A stretch of 64,000 nucleotides of DNA from Sphingopyxis indica (GCF_900188185.1 NZ_FZPA01000001.1:868001-932000), one strand, 5' to 3'; counted from the stretch's first letter, positions 43,427 through 52,724 are shown. Notes: generated by a model from the letters alone, not told the origin. A program made the numbers and translations.

Positions 43427-45148
43427 TCAGAAGACCGCGTGCGGCGCATCCTCCTTCATCATCGCCGCGCGCACCATCGGGATCGGCGGGCCGCCATAGG
43501 ACAGGAATTCGTCGTGGAAGGCCTTCCACTTCGTCCGGTCGCCCTTCGTCCAGTCCTCGCGCAGCTTGCGGATCATCAGCTTGCCCATCGTATAGTTGAG
43601 GTAAAGCGGGTCATAGGTGCCGCGCGCCGCCTGCTGGCGCGAATTGCCCTCGTCCTGATAGCATTGCTCCTTGAACATCTTTTCGCTGTCCGCGACGGTC
43701 ATCCCCTGCGTGTGGAGCCCGATCGCCGACAGGAAGCGGCAATCGCGCAGCAGCGCGTTCGACAGCTGCCCGATATGCGTTTCGGGATCGCCGTCACCGA
43801 GCCCCGCGTCCCACATCATTTCCTCGCTATAATGCGCCCAGCCCTCGGCAAAGGCATAGCCGACGAACAGCTTGCCAAAGATGCTGTCCGATCGGTTCGA
43901 GTGGAGGAAGTTCAGGAAATGCCCCGGCCACACTTCGTGGACCGAGGTGAAGAGCAGGTCCTTCTTGCCCGGAATGAACGCCTGCTGCGTCGCCTTGTCC
44001 CAGCTCGGGTCGGGCGGCGAGATATAATAGACCGACGGCAGGCCTTTCTCATACGGCCCCGGAATGTCGATATAGGCGCTGTTCTGGCGGTTATAGGGCG
44101 GCGATTCCTCGACCTTGGCCTGTTCGGTGCCGGGGATCGAGACCAGATCCTTCTCGACCAGAAAGGCGCGCAGCATCGGCAGCTGGCGCCGCGCTTCGGC
44201 GACGGGGCCGTCGGCGGGCTTGTCGCTGCCCATCTTCGCCATGCAGTCGGCGATCGCCGCGCCCGGCGCGAAGGTCGCGCAGGCGGCCTTCAGCGCGTCC
44301 TGATTGCGCTTGAGGTCGGCGCGCCCGATCGCCTCGAGTTCGGCAAGCGGCGTGTCGACGCCTTCGTTGGTCAGGATCATCTTCGCGAATTTGTCGGCGC
44401 CGAGCGCATAGCCGTCGTCGGTCCCCGGCTGCGACCCGACATAGGCGGCGAGGTCCTTCATCGCCGCCGCCGCCTTCGCCGCCGCCTCGTCGAACTGCTT
44501 TTGCAGCGCGGGGTCGGTCACCTCGGCAAAGGCCGCCTTGGCGTCGCCGGTATAATAGTCGGCAAAGCCGCCGAAGCCCGCGCTGCCCAGCTTCACATAG
44601 GTCTTGGGCAGGGGCAGCGTCAGATTCGCCTTGATCTGCGCCGCCGCGGCGGGAACCTTCTCGGCATAGGCGATAAACGCCTTCATCCGCGTCGCGGCGT
44701 CGGCATAGGGGCGCGAGACATAGACGTTGGGATCGAGCGCGCCGATGTAATAAGCGGGGTTCTTGTGCGCGAAATCGGTGTCGCGCAGGAAGAAGAGCTG
44801 CCCTTCGGCGACATGAATCAGATAGTCGCGCTCGAATCGCTCCTTGTCGGTCATCTTGCCGTCGAAGGCCTTGGCATCGGCAATCGTCTTTTCGAGGAAG
44901 GCCGCCTGCTTCTCGATTCCCTCGGGCGACCAGTCGGGAAGCTGGCCATCGAACTCATGCTTGCCCTGATAGACGGCGAAGGTCGGGTTGAGCGGAAAAT
45001 AGCCCGCAAGGAAATCGTCGCGAAAGCCGCTCCAGCTGGTCGCCGCCGATGCGTCGGCCGACCCCGTGCCGCTCGGGTTGCAGGCGGTCAGCACGAGCAG
45101 TGCGCCAGCCAGCGCGGCGCCGCCGAAGCGGGTGAATTTACGTGTCAT
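43427..45148 (-). CDS. DUF885 family lipoprotein (putative metallopeptidase)
   Basis: A 573-aa lipoprotein: MTRKFTRFGGAALAGALLVL followed by the lipobox LTACN. DUF885 proteins resemble thermolysin-fold zinc peptidases. The expected HExxxGH-type motif is seen in TSVHEVWPGHFLNFLHSN near residue 402, with EGWAHYSEEMMWDAGLG about 40 residues later supplying the distal ligand. It is probably periplasmic or outer-membrane bound; the substrate is unknown. I took the ATG (MTRKF) over an in-frame TTG 13 codons upstream. Confidence 0.85.
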   Translation of the reverse strand: MTRKFTRFGGAALAGALLVLTACNPSGTGSADASAATSWSGFRDDFLAGYFPLNPTFAVYQGKHEFDGQLPDWSPEGIEKQAAFLEKTIADAKAFDGKMTDKERFERDYLIHVAEGQLFFLRDTDFAHKNPAYYIGALDPNVYVSRPYADAATRMKAFIAYAEKVPAAAAQIKANLTLPLPKTYVKLGSAGFGGFADYYTGDAKAAFAEVTDPALQKQFDEAAAKAAAAMKDLAAYVGSQPGTDDGYALGADKFAKMILTNEGVDTPLAELEAIGRADLKRNQDALKAACATFAPGAAIADCMAKMGSDKPADGPVAEARRQLPMLRAFLVEKDLVSIPGTEQAKVEESPPYNRQNSAYIDIPGPYEKGLPSVYYISPPDPSWDKATQQAFIPGKKDLLFTSVHEVWPGHFLNFLHSNRSDSIFGKLFVGYAFAEGWAHYSEEMMWDAGLGDGDPETHIGQLSNALLRDCRFLSAIGLHTQGMTVADSEKMFKEQCYQDEGNSRQQAARGTYDPLYLNYTMGKLMIRKLREDWTKGDRTKWKAFHDEFLSYGGPPIPMVRAAMMKEDAPHAVF

Positions 45149-45297
45149 TTCCTGAAATCTCCCTCTGTTCTGCCCCGCTTTTGCCAAGCCTGGTGCCGGA
45201 TGACACCCCCTAATCGACGAACGACAGGTGCCGCGCGTCGCCCGCGAAACAAAAGCTATCTGGTGCAGCGCCGGAAAGCCGGATAGGGCGAGCCGCG

Positions 45298-46614
45298 ATG
45301 GCGACCATTCCCCCTCCCCCGTCGGTCGATCCCGCCCTGCCGGCGGATGCTCCCCCCAAGGCCCCTTCGCCGCTCGGTTTCGCCGATTTTCGCTATTATT
45401 GGTTCGCGCGCTTCACCGCGGTGATGGCGACGATCGCGATGGTCGTGGTGATCGGCTATCAGCTCTACGACACCGCGCGCAGCGACTATGGCATGTCGAT
45501 CAAGGAGGCGTCGTTCCAGCTCGGGCTGCTCGGCCTCGTCCAGTTCGTTCCGCTCGCGCTGCTCACCCCGGTCGCCGGCTGGGCCGCCGACCGCTTCGAA
45601 CGGCGCCGCGTCGCGATCTTTTCGAACGGCATCGACATGTTGATCGCCGCGACGCTCGGCTGGTTCACCTGGACCGACGGGCTGACCCTGCCGCTGCTCT
45701 TCGGCCTCGCGGCGCTGCACGGCGTCGCGCGCGTCTTTTCGGGCCCGGCGATGAGCGCGATCGCGCCCAATATCGTCCCCGCGGCGGTGCTGCCGCGCGC
45801 CATCGCGATGAGCAGCATCGCATGGCAATCGGCGTCGGTGATCGGCCCCGCGGCGGGCGGGCTCATCTATGCCGCGCATCCAACCTCGGTCTATGTTTTC
45901 GCCGCCGCATTGCTCGCCGCCTCGGCCTTCACGATCAGCCGCGTGCGCCCCGTCCTGCCGCCGCCCGCCGAGGTGCGCCGCCATCCGCTGCGCGAAATGG
46001 TCGACGGGCTCCAATTCGTGTGGAGCGAGCGCTTCCTGCTCGGCACGATCACCCTCGATCTGTTCGCGGTACTGCTCGCCGGCGCGACCGCGATGCTCCC
46101 CGTCTATGCACGCGACATCCTGCAGATCGGCTCCGAAGGGCTCGGCTTCCTGCGCGCCGCGCCCGCCGTCGGCGCCGCGCTCGTCGCGCTCGGCCTCGCC
46201 TTTCGCCCGATCGAGCGCAACGTTGGCGTGAAGATGCTGTGGGCAGTCGCGGTGTTCGGCGGCGTCACCGTCGGCTTCGGCCTTTCGACCAACTTCTTCC
46301 TGTCGCTCGCCCTGCTCGTGGTCATGGGCGCCGCCGACATGTTCTCGGTCTTCGTGCGCGGCACATTGATTCAGCTCAACACCCCCGATCATATGCGCGG
46401 CCGCGTCAGCGCGGCGTCGGGCCTCGCCATTTCGGCGTCGAACGAGCTTGGCGAAATGCGCGCCGGCGCGATGGCCGCGCTGCTCGGTCCGGTCGGCGCT
46501 GTCGTCATCGGCGGTGCTGGCGCCGTCGGCGTGACGGCGCTATGGTCGTGGCTGTTCCCCGAACTGCGCCGCGCGCGTAGCTTTGAGCCGCAATTCAAGG
46601 AAAGCATCCCATGA
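45298..46614 (+). CDS. MFS transporter (EntS-like)
   Basis: A 438-aa major facilitator with 12 hydrophobic segments after a Pro-rich start. Resembles the EntS/DHA3 group: [20 protein letters not shown] near residue 29, the loop [20 protein letters not shown] near 93 between helices 2 and 3, and [20 protein letters not shown] near 148. These are usually exporters of siderophores or drugs; no siderophore genes are nearby, so the substrate is open. The stop overlaps the cysK start as ATGA. Confidence 0.9.
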   Translation: MATIPPPPSVDPALPADAPPKAPSPLGFADFRYYWFARFTAVMATIAMVVVIGYQLYDTARSDYGMSIKEASFQLGLLGLVQFVPLALLTPVAGWAADRFERRRVAIFSNGIDMLIAATLGWFTWTDGLTLPLLFGLAALHGVARVFSGPAMSAIAPNIVPAAVLPRAIAMSSIAWQSASVIGPAAGGLIYAAHPTSVYVFAAALLAASAFTISRVRPVLPPPAEVRRHPLREMVDGLQFVWSERFLLGTITLDLFAVLLAGATAMLPVYARDILQIGSEGLGFLRAAPAVGAALVALGLAFRPIERNVGVKMLWAVAVFGGVTVGFGLSTNFFLSLALLVVMGAADMFSVFVRGTLIQLNTPDHMRGRVSAASGLAISASNELGEMRAGAMAALLGPVGAVVIGGAGAVGVTALWSWLFPELRRARSFEPQFKESIP

Positions 46615-47531
46615 AAGCCAATTCGATCCTCGAAACCATCGGCAACACCCCGCACATCCGCCTGTCGCGGATGTTTCCCGATGCCGAAGTATGGGTGAAG
46701 TCGGAGCGCAGCAATCCGGGCGGCTCGATCAAGGACCGCATCGGCCTCGCGATGATCGAGGCGGCGGAGAAGGACGGCAGCCTGAAGCCCGGCGGCACGA
46801 TCGTCGAGCCGACCTCGGGCAACACCGGAATCGGCCTTGCCATGGCCGCTGCGGTCAAGGGTTACAGGCTGATCCTCGTCATGCCCGAAAGCATGTCGAT
46901 CGAGCGGCGGCGGCTGATGCTCGCCTATGGCGCGACCTTCGACCTCACCCCGCGCGAAAAGGGGATGAAGGGCGCGATCGAGCGTGCGATCGAACTCGTC
47001 GAGACGACCCCCGGCGCGTGGATGCCCCAGCAGTTCGAGAATGAGGCGAATATCGACATCCACGTCCGCACGACGGCCCAGGAAATTCTCGCCGACTTCG
47101 GCGACACGCCGATCGACGCGCTGATCACCGGGGTCGGCACCGGCGGCCACATCACCGGCTGCGCGCAGGTGCTCAAGGCGGCGTGGCCGAAGCTCAAGGT
47201 CTTCGCGGTCGAGCCCACCGCCTCGCCGGTCATTTCGGGCGGCCAGCCCGGCCCGCACCCGATTCAGGGCATCGGCGCGGGCTTCATCCCGCGCAATCTC
47301 CACACCGACCTGCTCGACGGCGTGATCGAGGTCGAGGCGCCCGACGCCAAGGCGATGGCGCTGCGCGCCGCGCGCGAGGAAGGGCTGCTCGTCGGCATTT
47401 CGTCGGGCGCAACGCTCGCCGCAATCCAGCAGAAGCTCGCCGAGCTTCCCGCCGGCAGCCGCGTGCTCGGTTTCAACTACGACACCGGCGAGCGCTATCT
47501 GTCGGTGCCCGACTTCCTGCCGGAAATCTAA
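46611..47531 (+). CDS. cysK: cysteine synthase A
   Basis: CysK (306 aa) makes cysteine from O-acetylserine and sulfide with PLP. The PLP lysine is in [20 protein letters not shown] near residue 42. [20 protein letters not shown] near 66 binds the substrate carboxylate, [16 protein letters not shown] near 174 the PLP phosphate, and [11 protein letters not shown] near 265 the pyridine nitrogen. It is translationally coupled to the transporter upstream, which might imply export of a cysteine-related compound (inference). Confidence 0.95.
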   Translation: MKANSILETIGNTPHIRLSRMFPDAEVWVKSERSNPGGSIKDRIGLAMIEAAEKDGSLKPGGTIVEPTSGNTGIGLAMAAAVKGYRLILVMPESMSIERRRLMLAYGATFDLTPREKGMKGAIERAIELVETTPGAWMPQQFENEANIDIHVRTTAQEILADFGDTPIDALITGVGTGGHITGCAQVLKAAWPKLKVFAVEPTASPVISGGQPGPHPIQGIGAGFIPRNLHTDLLDGVIEVEAPDAKAMALRAAREEGLLVGISSGATLAAIQQKLAELPAGSRVLGFNYDTGERYLSVPDFLPEI

Positions 47532-47542
47532 GGCTCGCGCCA

Positions 47543-48700
47543 ATGCGTCCGGACCCGACGCCAGACACGTCGCCGCTGTGGCGCGAAGGACCGGGGTGGC
47601 TGTTCGCGCTGCTGGCGATCGCCGCCATCGCGGCGGTGCTCCATGCCAGCGGACCCGGCAGGCTCAGGGCGGATGCGAAGGTACGGCCGCACCCGGTCGC
47701 GCCGCCCCCCGAAATCGTCCCTGCGGTCGAGCCGATGGACCTCGCGCCGCTCACCGTCGAGGACGCAAAGGCCGCGAACGACCGCATTCCCCTGATCACA
47801 AGGAATTTCGTGCCCGCGCGCCCGTTCGTCTATCCCGGCGATGCGGCCAACCGCGCCCGCGCGCGCGACTGCATGGCGGCGGCGATGCTCTATGAAGCGG
47901 GCGACGACAGCAAGGGTCAGCTTGCGGTCGGACAGGTGGTGATCAACCGTGTCCGCCATCCCGCTTTCCCCAAGAGTATCTGCGAAGTCGTCTTCCAGGG
48001 CGCCGAGCGCGCCACCGGTTGCCAGTTCACCTTCACCTGCGACGGTGCCCTCGCCCGCCGCTATTCGGACGTCGCGTGGCGCCGCGCGCAGGACAATGCG
48101 AGCATGATGCTGGCCGGGCTCGTCGATCCGGCGGTCGGGCTCGCGACGCATTATCACACCGACTGGGTGCGCCCCTATTGGAGCGACACGCTCGAAAAGA
48201 TCGCGGCGATCGACACGCATCTCTTCTTCCGCTGGCCCGGCTATTGGGGAACCCCCGGCGCCTTTCGCGGGGCGGTGCGCGGCAGCGATCCTGTCGAAGC
48301 CGAACTCGCGGGCATTTCGCTGGTCCATTCGGGCGGCTCCCTGGGCGAGCTCGCGGGCGTCGACACCAATGCCGCCGTCGGCGAAGCGGACATCATCGCA
48401 GGCAAGGACGCTCCCGCGGGGGTCGCCTCGCGCGACACGATCCTGATCCAGCTCGACCGCAGCGCCCCGCCCGAAAGTTTCGTCACACTCGCGCTGCGCC
48501 TCTGCGGGACGCGCGAATATTGCAAATTCATGGGCTGGACGAACCCGCTGCTCAAACCCGACGGCGAAGCGATGAGCGCGACGCAGCGCGCCGGCATGAC
48601 CTTTTCCTACCTGCGCGACGACAAGGCCGGTTTCGAAAAGGCGCTGTGGAACTGCAGCGAATATAAGCGCGACGACGCGCGCCAGTGCATGAAGCGCTGA
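47543..48700 (+). CDS. SleB-type cell wall hydrolase
   Basis: A 385-aa protein with an amino-terminal membrane anchor (WLFALLAIAAIAAVLHASG, residues ~19-37). The hydrolase_2 (PF07486) domain has MLYEAGDDSKGQLAVGQVVI near 115, where the glutamate is the likely catalytic residue, followed by NRVRHPAFPKSICEVVFQG and LATHYHTDWVRPYWS near 206. It would cleave peptidoglycan from the periplasmic face. A ~180-residue carboxy region with no recognised domain has cysteine pairs (RLCGTREYCKF, LWNCSEYKRDDARQC). It follows cysK by 11 bases. Confidence 0.88.
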   Translation: MRPDPTPDTSPLWREGPGWLFALLAIAAIAAVLHASGPGRLRADAKVRPHPVAPPPEIVPAVEPMDLAPLTVEDAKAANDRIPLITRNFVPARPFVYPGDAANRARARDCMAAAMLYEAGDDSKGQLAVGQVVINRVRHPAFPKSICEVVFQGAERATGCQFTFTCDGALARRYSDVAWRRAQDNASMMLAGLVDPAVGLATHYHTDWVRPYWSDTLEKIAAIDTHLFFRWPGYWGTPGAFRGAVRGSDPVEAELAGISLVHSGGSLGELAGVDTNAAVGEADIIAGKDAPAGVASRDTILIQLDRSAPPESFVTLALRLCGTREYCKFMGWTNPLLKPDGEAMSATQRAGMTFSYLRDDKAGFEKALWNCSEYKRDDARQCMKR

Positions 48701-48743
48701 GCAAGGCGACATCGGCTTTGGGGCGGGGAGCGGCCATTGCCAA

Positions 48744-48823
48744 CTTTTGTCATCCCCGCGAAAGCGGGGATCCAGGGTTGCATAAATCCGCCCTGGGTTC
48801 CCGCTTTCGCGGGAATGACAAAG
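48744..48823. repeat. 80-bp palindromic repeat, same family as 36.4 kb
   Basis: Left arm CTTTTGTCATCCCCGCGAAA then GCGGGGATCCAGGG. Right arm CCCTGGGTTCCCGCTTTCGC then GGGAATGACAAAG. The arms pair with a few mismatches. Compared with the copy at 36431 the left arm has GTCATCCCCGCG where that copy has GTCATTCCCGCG, while the right arm keeps the TTCCCGC form. The loop contains CATAAATCCG. Confidence 0.9.
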
Positions 48824-48880
48824 TGGGCATACCCAATGACCAACGGCCAACTTTTGTCGGATGCCGCCTTCCAAACATTT

Positions 48881-48947
48881 CGCGCAGAGACGCAGAGAAC
48901 GCAGAGATTTTCACGCTTGCCCTCTGCGTTCTCTGCGTCTCTGCGCG
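48881..48947. repeat. 67-bp perfect palindromic repeat
   Basis: Arms of 26 bases: CGCGCAGAGACGCAGAGAAC then GCAGAG (48881-48906), and CTCTGCGTTCTCTGCGTCTC then TGCGCG (48922-48947), exact complements around a 15-base loop. Within each arm the unit CAGAGA/ACGCAGAG is itself repetitive. Unlike the neighbouring element it has no GTCAT ends. Confidence 0.9.
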
Positions 48948-49092
48948 AATCTGGTGATGGCCTGACGGCAGCTTTCAGTCGGAACCAGTCAGCGCTCCCC
49001 CCATTTTTCCCGTTCGTGTCGAGCGAAGTCGAGGCACCCCGCCTCGGCCCAGCAGGCATCTCGGCCTCGCCCTCCGCTCCACCGACGTCCGA

Positions 49093-50481
49093 TCAATCCC
49101 CCCCGAAATCGAACGCGCTTATCCCGCGCTCGCCCTCGCGAAAACGCAGCGCGCGGCCGAGCGGGGGCATCGAGCGCTGGACGCAGCCGCTGCGCGTGCA
49201 GCGCCTGCACCCCAATCCGATCGGGGTCGCGGGCGCGCGCATCAGGTCGATACCGCGCGCGGCGGTGAGCGGCGCGGCGACCTTGGCATCGACGCCGACG
49301 CACACGACGAAACGCGCGGGCGTGCCGCTCCCCGTCGCACCCGGCGCCGCAACGCTGCGGCTCTGGGTGAACCAGCGCGATCCGTCTTCCAGCTCGACCA
49401 GGTCGGCGATCACCTCACCGGGCCGCGCGAACGCCTCATGCACGCCCCACAGCGGACAGCGCGCGTCGCCATCGACGAGCGGCGACTGGCTCGCGCCCGA
49501 ATAGCGCTTGCTCCCCTGCCCGGCGCGGTCGATGCGCAGCATGAAAAAGGGCAGGCCGCGCGCGCCGACGCGCTGGAGCGTCGTCAGCCGGTGCGCGACC
49601 TGTTCGAACCCGGCGCCGAAACGCCGCTGAAGCAGCAGCAGATCATATCCCGTCGCATCGCACGCGCGCAGGAAGCGGCCATAGGGCATCATCAGCGCGG
49701 CGGCAAAATAGTGGATCAGATGGCGCTCGAACAGCCGCGCGGCGGCGCTCTCGGCGAACTCCGCTCCCGCAACGAGCGCCGCGATCTCGTCCTTCGCCTC
49801 CATCTGCGCGAGCGTCGCCGCGGCCTGAAAGGTGCGGCTGGCGGGGCGCAGCAACTCGTTCAGCATCAGCTGCCGCGCGTGCCAGTCGAGCCAGCGGAGC
49901 CGGTCGGGCATCACGTCGGCGGGCAGGATGCGGATACCGAGCTGGTGGCGCGTGCGCAGCCGTTCGGCGATCGTGCCATAAAGGTCGCCACCCGCGAGGC
50001 GCAGTTCGTCGGCGAGTTCCTCGGCCTTGGCATCGAGGTCGGCGAAATGGTTGCGCCATTTCTCGATCGCGCGCCGCACCGCGGCCACTTCGGGCGCATC
50101 GTCTTCGCTTTCGGCCCGGCCCTCGGGCGCCGCGTCGAACAGCCGGGCAAAGGCGGCGGCGGTCGCCGGCGCGGCGTGCAGCCATTCCTCGACCTCGTGC
50201 GGCGCGATGCCCAGGTCGGCGAAGCGCGGATCGGCGAGGCGCCGTCGCAGCCCTGCGAGGCCGCCCGGCACCTCTTCGCCGCCCAGGCTCGCGGCGTCGA
50301 AGGCGAAGCGCTCGGCCAGCCGGACGATCACCGTCGCCGACAGGGGCCGCTGGCCATTCTCGATCAGGTTGAGGTAGCTCGGCGAAATGTCGAGCGCCTC
50401 GGCCATCGCCGCCTGCGTCAACCCCGCCTCGCGCCTGAGCCGCCGCACCGCCGGCCCCGCAAACACCCGCCGCTCCGTCAT
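49093..50481 (-). CDS. RamB/ScfR-type XRE transcriptional regulator
   Basis: A 462-aa regulator of the short-chain fatty acyl regulator group (RamB of actinobacteria, ScfR). Residues 10-65 are an XRE helix-turn-helix (VRRLRREAGLTQAAMAEALD, SPSYLNLIENGQRPL). The middle is the M78/IrrE-like region, where the line FERHLIHYFAAALMMPYGRF shows that the classical HExxH is degraded. The carboxy part has a Cys-rich segment GLGCRRCTRSGCVQRS near 425. RamB controls aceA and acetate genes and senses acyl-CoA; here the gene is divergent from aceA, which supports the same role. Confidence 0.88.
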   Translation of the reverse strand: MTERRVFAGPAVRRLRREAGLTQAAMAEALDISPSYLNLIENGQRPLSATVIVRLAERFAFDAASLGGEEVPGGLAGLRRRLADPRFADLGIAPHEVEEWLHAAPATAAAFARLFDAAPEGRAESEDDAPEVAAVRRAIEKWRNHFADLDAKAEELADELRLAGGDLYGTIAERLRTRHQLGIRILPADVMPDRLRWLDWHARQLMLNELLRPASRTFQAAATLAQMEAKDEIAALVAGAEFAESAAARLFERHLIHYFAAALMMPYGRFLRACDATGYDLLLLQRRFGAGFEQVAHRLTTLQRVGARGLPFFMLRIDRAGQGSKRYSGASQSPLVDGDARCPLWGVHEAFARPGEVIADLVELEDGSRWFTQSRSVAAPGATGSGTPARFVVCVGVDAKVAAPLTAARGIDLMRAPATPIGLGCRRCTRSGCVQRSMPPLGRALRFREGERGISAFDFGGD

Positions 50482-50550
50482 GGAATGTAACTTTCTTTAC
50501 TAATTTACAATCAATTCTGCACTTATGCGGCATATTTCACAAGAATTATT

Positions 50551-50571
50551 CACAAAGCTTTTCACTTTGTG
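50551..50571. promoter_or_regulatory. probable operator between ramB-like gene and aceA
   Basis: CACAAAG-CTTTTCA-CTTTGTG, a perfect inverted repeat of 7 bases with 7 between. Just upstream TTCACAAGAATTATTCACAAAG repeats TTCACAA 14 bases apart. The 151-bp divergent intergenic region is markedly AT-rich compared with its surroundings. This is the obvious candidate binding site for the regulator encoded next to it. Confidence 0.6.
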
Positions 50572-50632
50572 CGCGATCTTGGTCATTTTCAGCCCATCCC
50601 AATCGCCCCAAGGCGCAACCAAGGAATGAAAT

Positions 50633-52225
50633 ATGGGCTATCAGGAAGACATGGCGCAGGCCGGCCGACTCATCCGCGACCAGGATGGCCGCTGGGACGC
50701 GATCGGGGCCGAGAATGTCGCCCGGATGCGCGCCCAGAACCGCTTCAGAACGGGCCTCGACATCGCCCGCTACACCGCGCGCATCATGCGCGCCGACATG
50801 GCCGCCTATGACGCCGATCCCGCCAACTACACCCAGTCGCTCGGCTGCTGGCACGGCTTCATCGCGCAGCAGAAGATGATCGCGATCAAGAAGCATTTCG
50901 GCTCGACCAAGCGCCGCTACATCTATCTTTCGGGCTGGATGATCGCCGCGCTGCGCAGCGAGTTCGGCCCGCTGCCCGACCAGTCGATGCACGAAAAGAC
51001 GAGCGTTCCGGCGCTGATCGAGGAAATCTATACCTTCCTGCGTCAGGCCGACGCGCGCGAGCTTGGCGGCCTGTTCCGCGACCTCGACGCCGCGCGCGCC
51101 GCGGGCGACGAGGTCAAGGCGAAGCAGATCCAGCACGCGATCGACAATCACGAAACGCACGTCGTGCCGATCATCGCCGACATCGACGCGGGCTTCGGCA
51201 ACGCCGAGGCGACCTATCTGCTCGCCAAGAAGATGATCGAAGCCGGCGCCTGCGCGCTGCAGATCGAAAATCAGGTCTCGGACGAAAAACAGTGCGGCCA
51301 TCAGGACGGCAAGGTCACCGTGCCGCACGAGGATTTCCTGCAAAAGATCCGCGCGCTGCGCTATGCCTTCATGGAAATGGGGGTCGAGGACGGGATCATC
51401 GTCGCGCGCACCGACAGCCTCGGCGCCGGCCTGACCAAGCAGATCGCCTTCACCCGCGAGCCGGGTGACCTCGGCGATCAGTATAACAGCTTCCTCGACT
51501 GCGAAGAGGTCAGCGGTGCGGGCAATCCCGGCGACGTGCTGATCAACCGCGACGGCAAGTTAATGCGCCCGAAGCGCCTGCCCTCGAACCTCTATCAGTT
51601 CCGCCCCGGAACCGGCGAGGATCGCTGCGTGCTCGACTGCATCACCAGCCTGCAGAACGGCGCCGACCTGATCTGGATCGAGACCGAAAAGCCGCACATC
51701 GAACAGATTGCGGGCATGGTCGACCGCATCCGTGAGGTCGTGCCCAATGCGAAGCTCGCCTACAACAACTCGCCGAGCTTCAACTGGACACTGAACTTCC
51801 GCCAGCAGGTGTTCGACGCATGGCAACAGGAGGGCAAGGACGTCAGCGCCTATGATCGCGCCAAGCTGATGAGCGTCGATTATGACGGCAGCGAGCTGGC
51901 GGCCGAGGCCGACGATCGCATCCGCAGCTTCCAGCGCGACGCCGCGAAACGCGCGGGCATCTTCCATCATCTGATCACGCTGCCGACCTATCACACCGCC
52001 GCGCTGTCGACCGACAATCTGGCGAAGGAATATTTCGGCGACGAAGCGATGCTGGGCTATGTCAGGAACGTCCAGCGCGCCGAGATCCGTCAGGGGATCG
52101 CCTGCGTGAAGCACCAGAATATGAGCGGCAGCGACATCGGCGACGATCACAAGGAATATTTCGCCGGCGAAGCGGCGCTGAAGGCGGCGGGCAAAGACAA
52201 TACGATGAACCAGTTCGCCGCCTGA
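50633..52225 (+). CDS. aceA: isocitrate lyase
   Basis: AceA (530 aa) splits isocitrate into glyoxylate and succinate, opening the glyoxylate shunt for growth on acetate and other C2 sources. It belongs to the long (~530 aa) class, like the Pseudomonas enzyme. The active-site cysteine loop reads DEKQCGHQDGKVTVP near residue 220 in place of the KKCGH of the E. coli type. PIIADIDAGFGNAEATYLLA near 182 binds metal. The ending GKDNTMNQF is a class marker. No malate synthase gene is in the window. Confidence 0.95.
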   Translation: MGYQEDMAQAGRLIRDQDGRWDAIGAENVARMRAQNRFRTGLDIARYTARIMRADMAAYDADPANYTQSLGCWHGFIAQQKMIAIKKHFGSTKRRYIYLSGWMIAALRSEFGPLPDQSMHEKTSVPALIEEIYTFLRQADARELGGLFRDLDAARAAGDEVKAKQIQHAIDNHETHVVPIIADIDAGFGNAEATYLLAKKMIEAGACALQIENQVSDEKQCGHQDGKVTVPHEDFLQKIRALRYAFMEMGVEDGIIVARTDSLGAGLTKQIAFTREPGDLGDQYNSFLDCEEVSGAGNPGDVLINRDGKLMRPKRLPSNLYQFRPGTGEDRCVLDCITSLQNGADLIWIETEKPHIEQIAGMVDRIREVVPNAKLAYNNSPSFNWTLNFRQQVFDAWQQEGKDVSAYDRAKLMSVDYDGSELAAEADDRIRSFQRDAAKRAGIFHHLITLPTYHTAALSTDNLAKEYFGDEAMLGYVRNVQRAEIRQGIACVKHQNMSGSDIGDDHKEYFAGEAALKAAGKDNTMNQFAA

Positions 52226-52334
52226 CACGAGCTTGGCGCGGGGGATTTCGTTGCCCCCCGCGCCTCCCCACTTGGCGCGGGGCGCCTTGCACGAACCGCC
52301 TCGCGCCTCCCGAGCTTTCCTGGGGAGGAAAGCC

Positions 52335-52372
52335 TGCCCGTCGGAAGTCTTCGGACCTCCGGCGGGCATTTT
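52335..52372 (+). terminator. terminator downstream of aceA
   Basis: TGCCCGTCGGAAGTCTTCGG followed by ACCTCCGGCGGGCATTTTC: the arms TGCCCG(T)CGGA and (T)CCGGCGGGCA pair around a short loop and a run of four T follows. It lies 110 bases after the aceA stop. Confidence 0.6.
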
Positions 52373-52421
52373 CATGGGGAGCGCCCCTTGCGACTCCGCT
52401 TTTGCCGTGCATTATGCCGCG

Positions 52422-52724
52422 ATGCACAACGATACCCGCATGACTCTCCTCCAGGCGATCGCGACCAGGCATATGGTCGCGGCAGACTATAATGGTGCGC
52501 GCCTGACGCTCGCCCCGCACCTGATGTTCGAACGCCACGGCGATCTGTTCGTCAGCGCGCATAATCCAGCCAAGGCCATCCGTTCGGACGAAGAACCGCG
52601 CCTCGGCCATTTCAAGCTCGAGGGGCTGCGCGCGGTCGAGTTGCTCGAGGCGGGGTTCGATCCCCTCCCCGGCTTCGCGCCCGTGCCGCCCAAGGCCGAC
52701 GACACGCTCATCCTTGCCGTCTGA
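52422..52724 (+). CDS. small protein with WYL-like sequence
   Basis: A 100-aa protein (starts MHNDTRMTLLQAIATRHMVA; a second ATG six codons later is also possible). The pattern LLQAIATRHMVAADYNGARL, then LAPHLMFERHGDLFVSAHNP, resembles the beta-rich WYL ligand-binding fold, here without any DNA-binding domain. The end region ELLEAGFDPLPGFAPVPPKA is Pro-rich. I cannot confirm the family by eye. It lies between aceA and the terC gene, converging with the latter. Confidence 0.6.
   Translation: MHNDTRMTLLQAIATRHMVAADYNGARLTLAPHLMFERHGDLFVSAHNPAKAIRSDEEPRLGHFKLEGLRAVELLEAGFDPLPGFAPVPPKADDTLILAV

Larger units (their letters stand above)
48701..49092. other. 392-bp intergenic region with stacked repeats
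   Basis: No gene is supported. It contains two unrelated palindromes (48744-48823 and 48881-48947) and, near 49014-49040, a half-site TTCGTGTCGAGCGAAGTCGA of the kind seen in sphingomonad intergenic repeats. It separates the converging hydrolase and RamB-like genes, so the hairpins may end transcription from both sides. Confidence 0.75.

Noticed and set aside
49501..50100. Active IrrE-type metalloprotease in the RamB-like regulator
   Set aside because: The expected HExxH is not present; the corresponding segment reads RHLIHYFAAALMM, so catalytic activity is unlikely.
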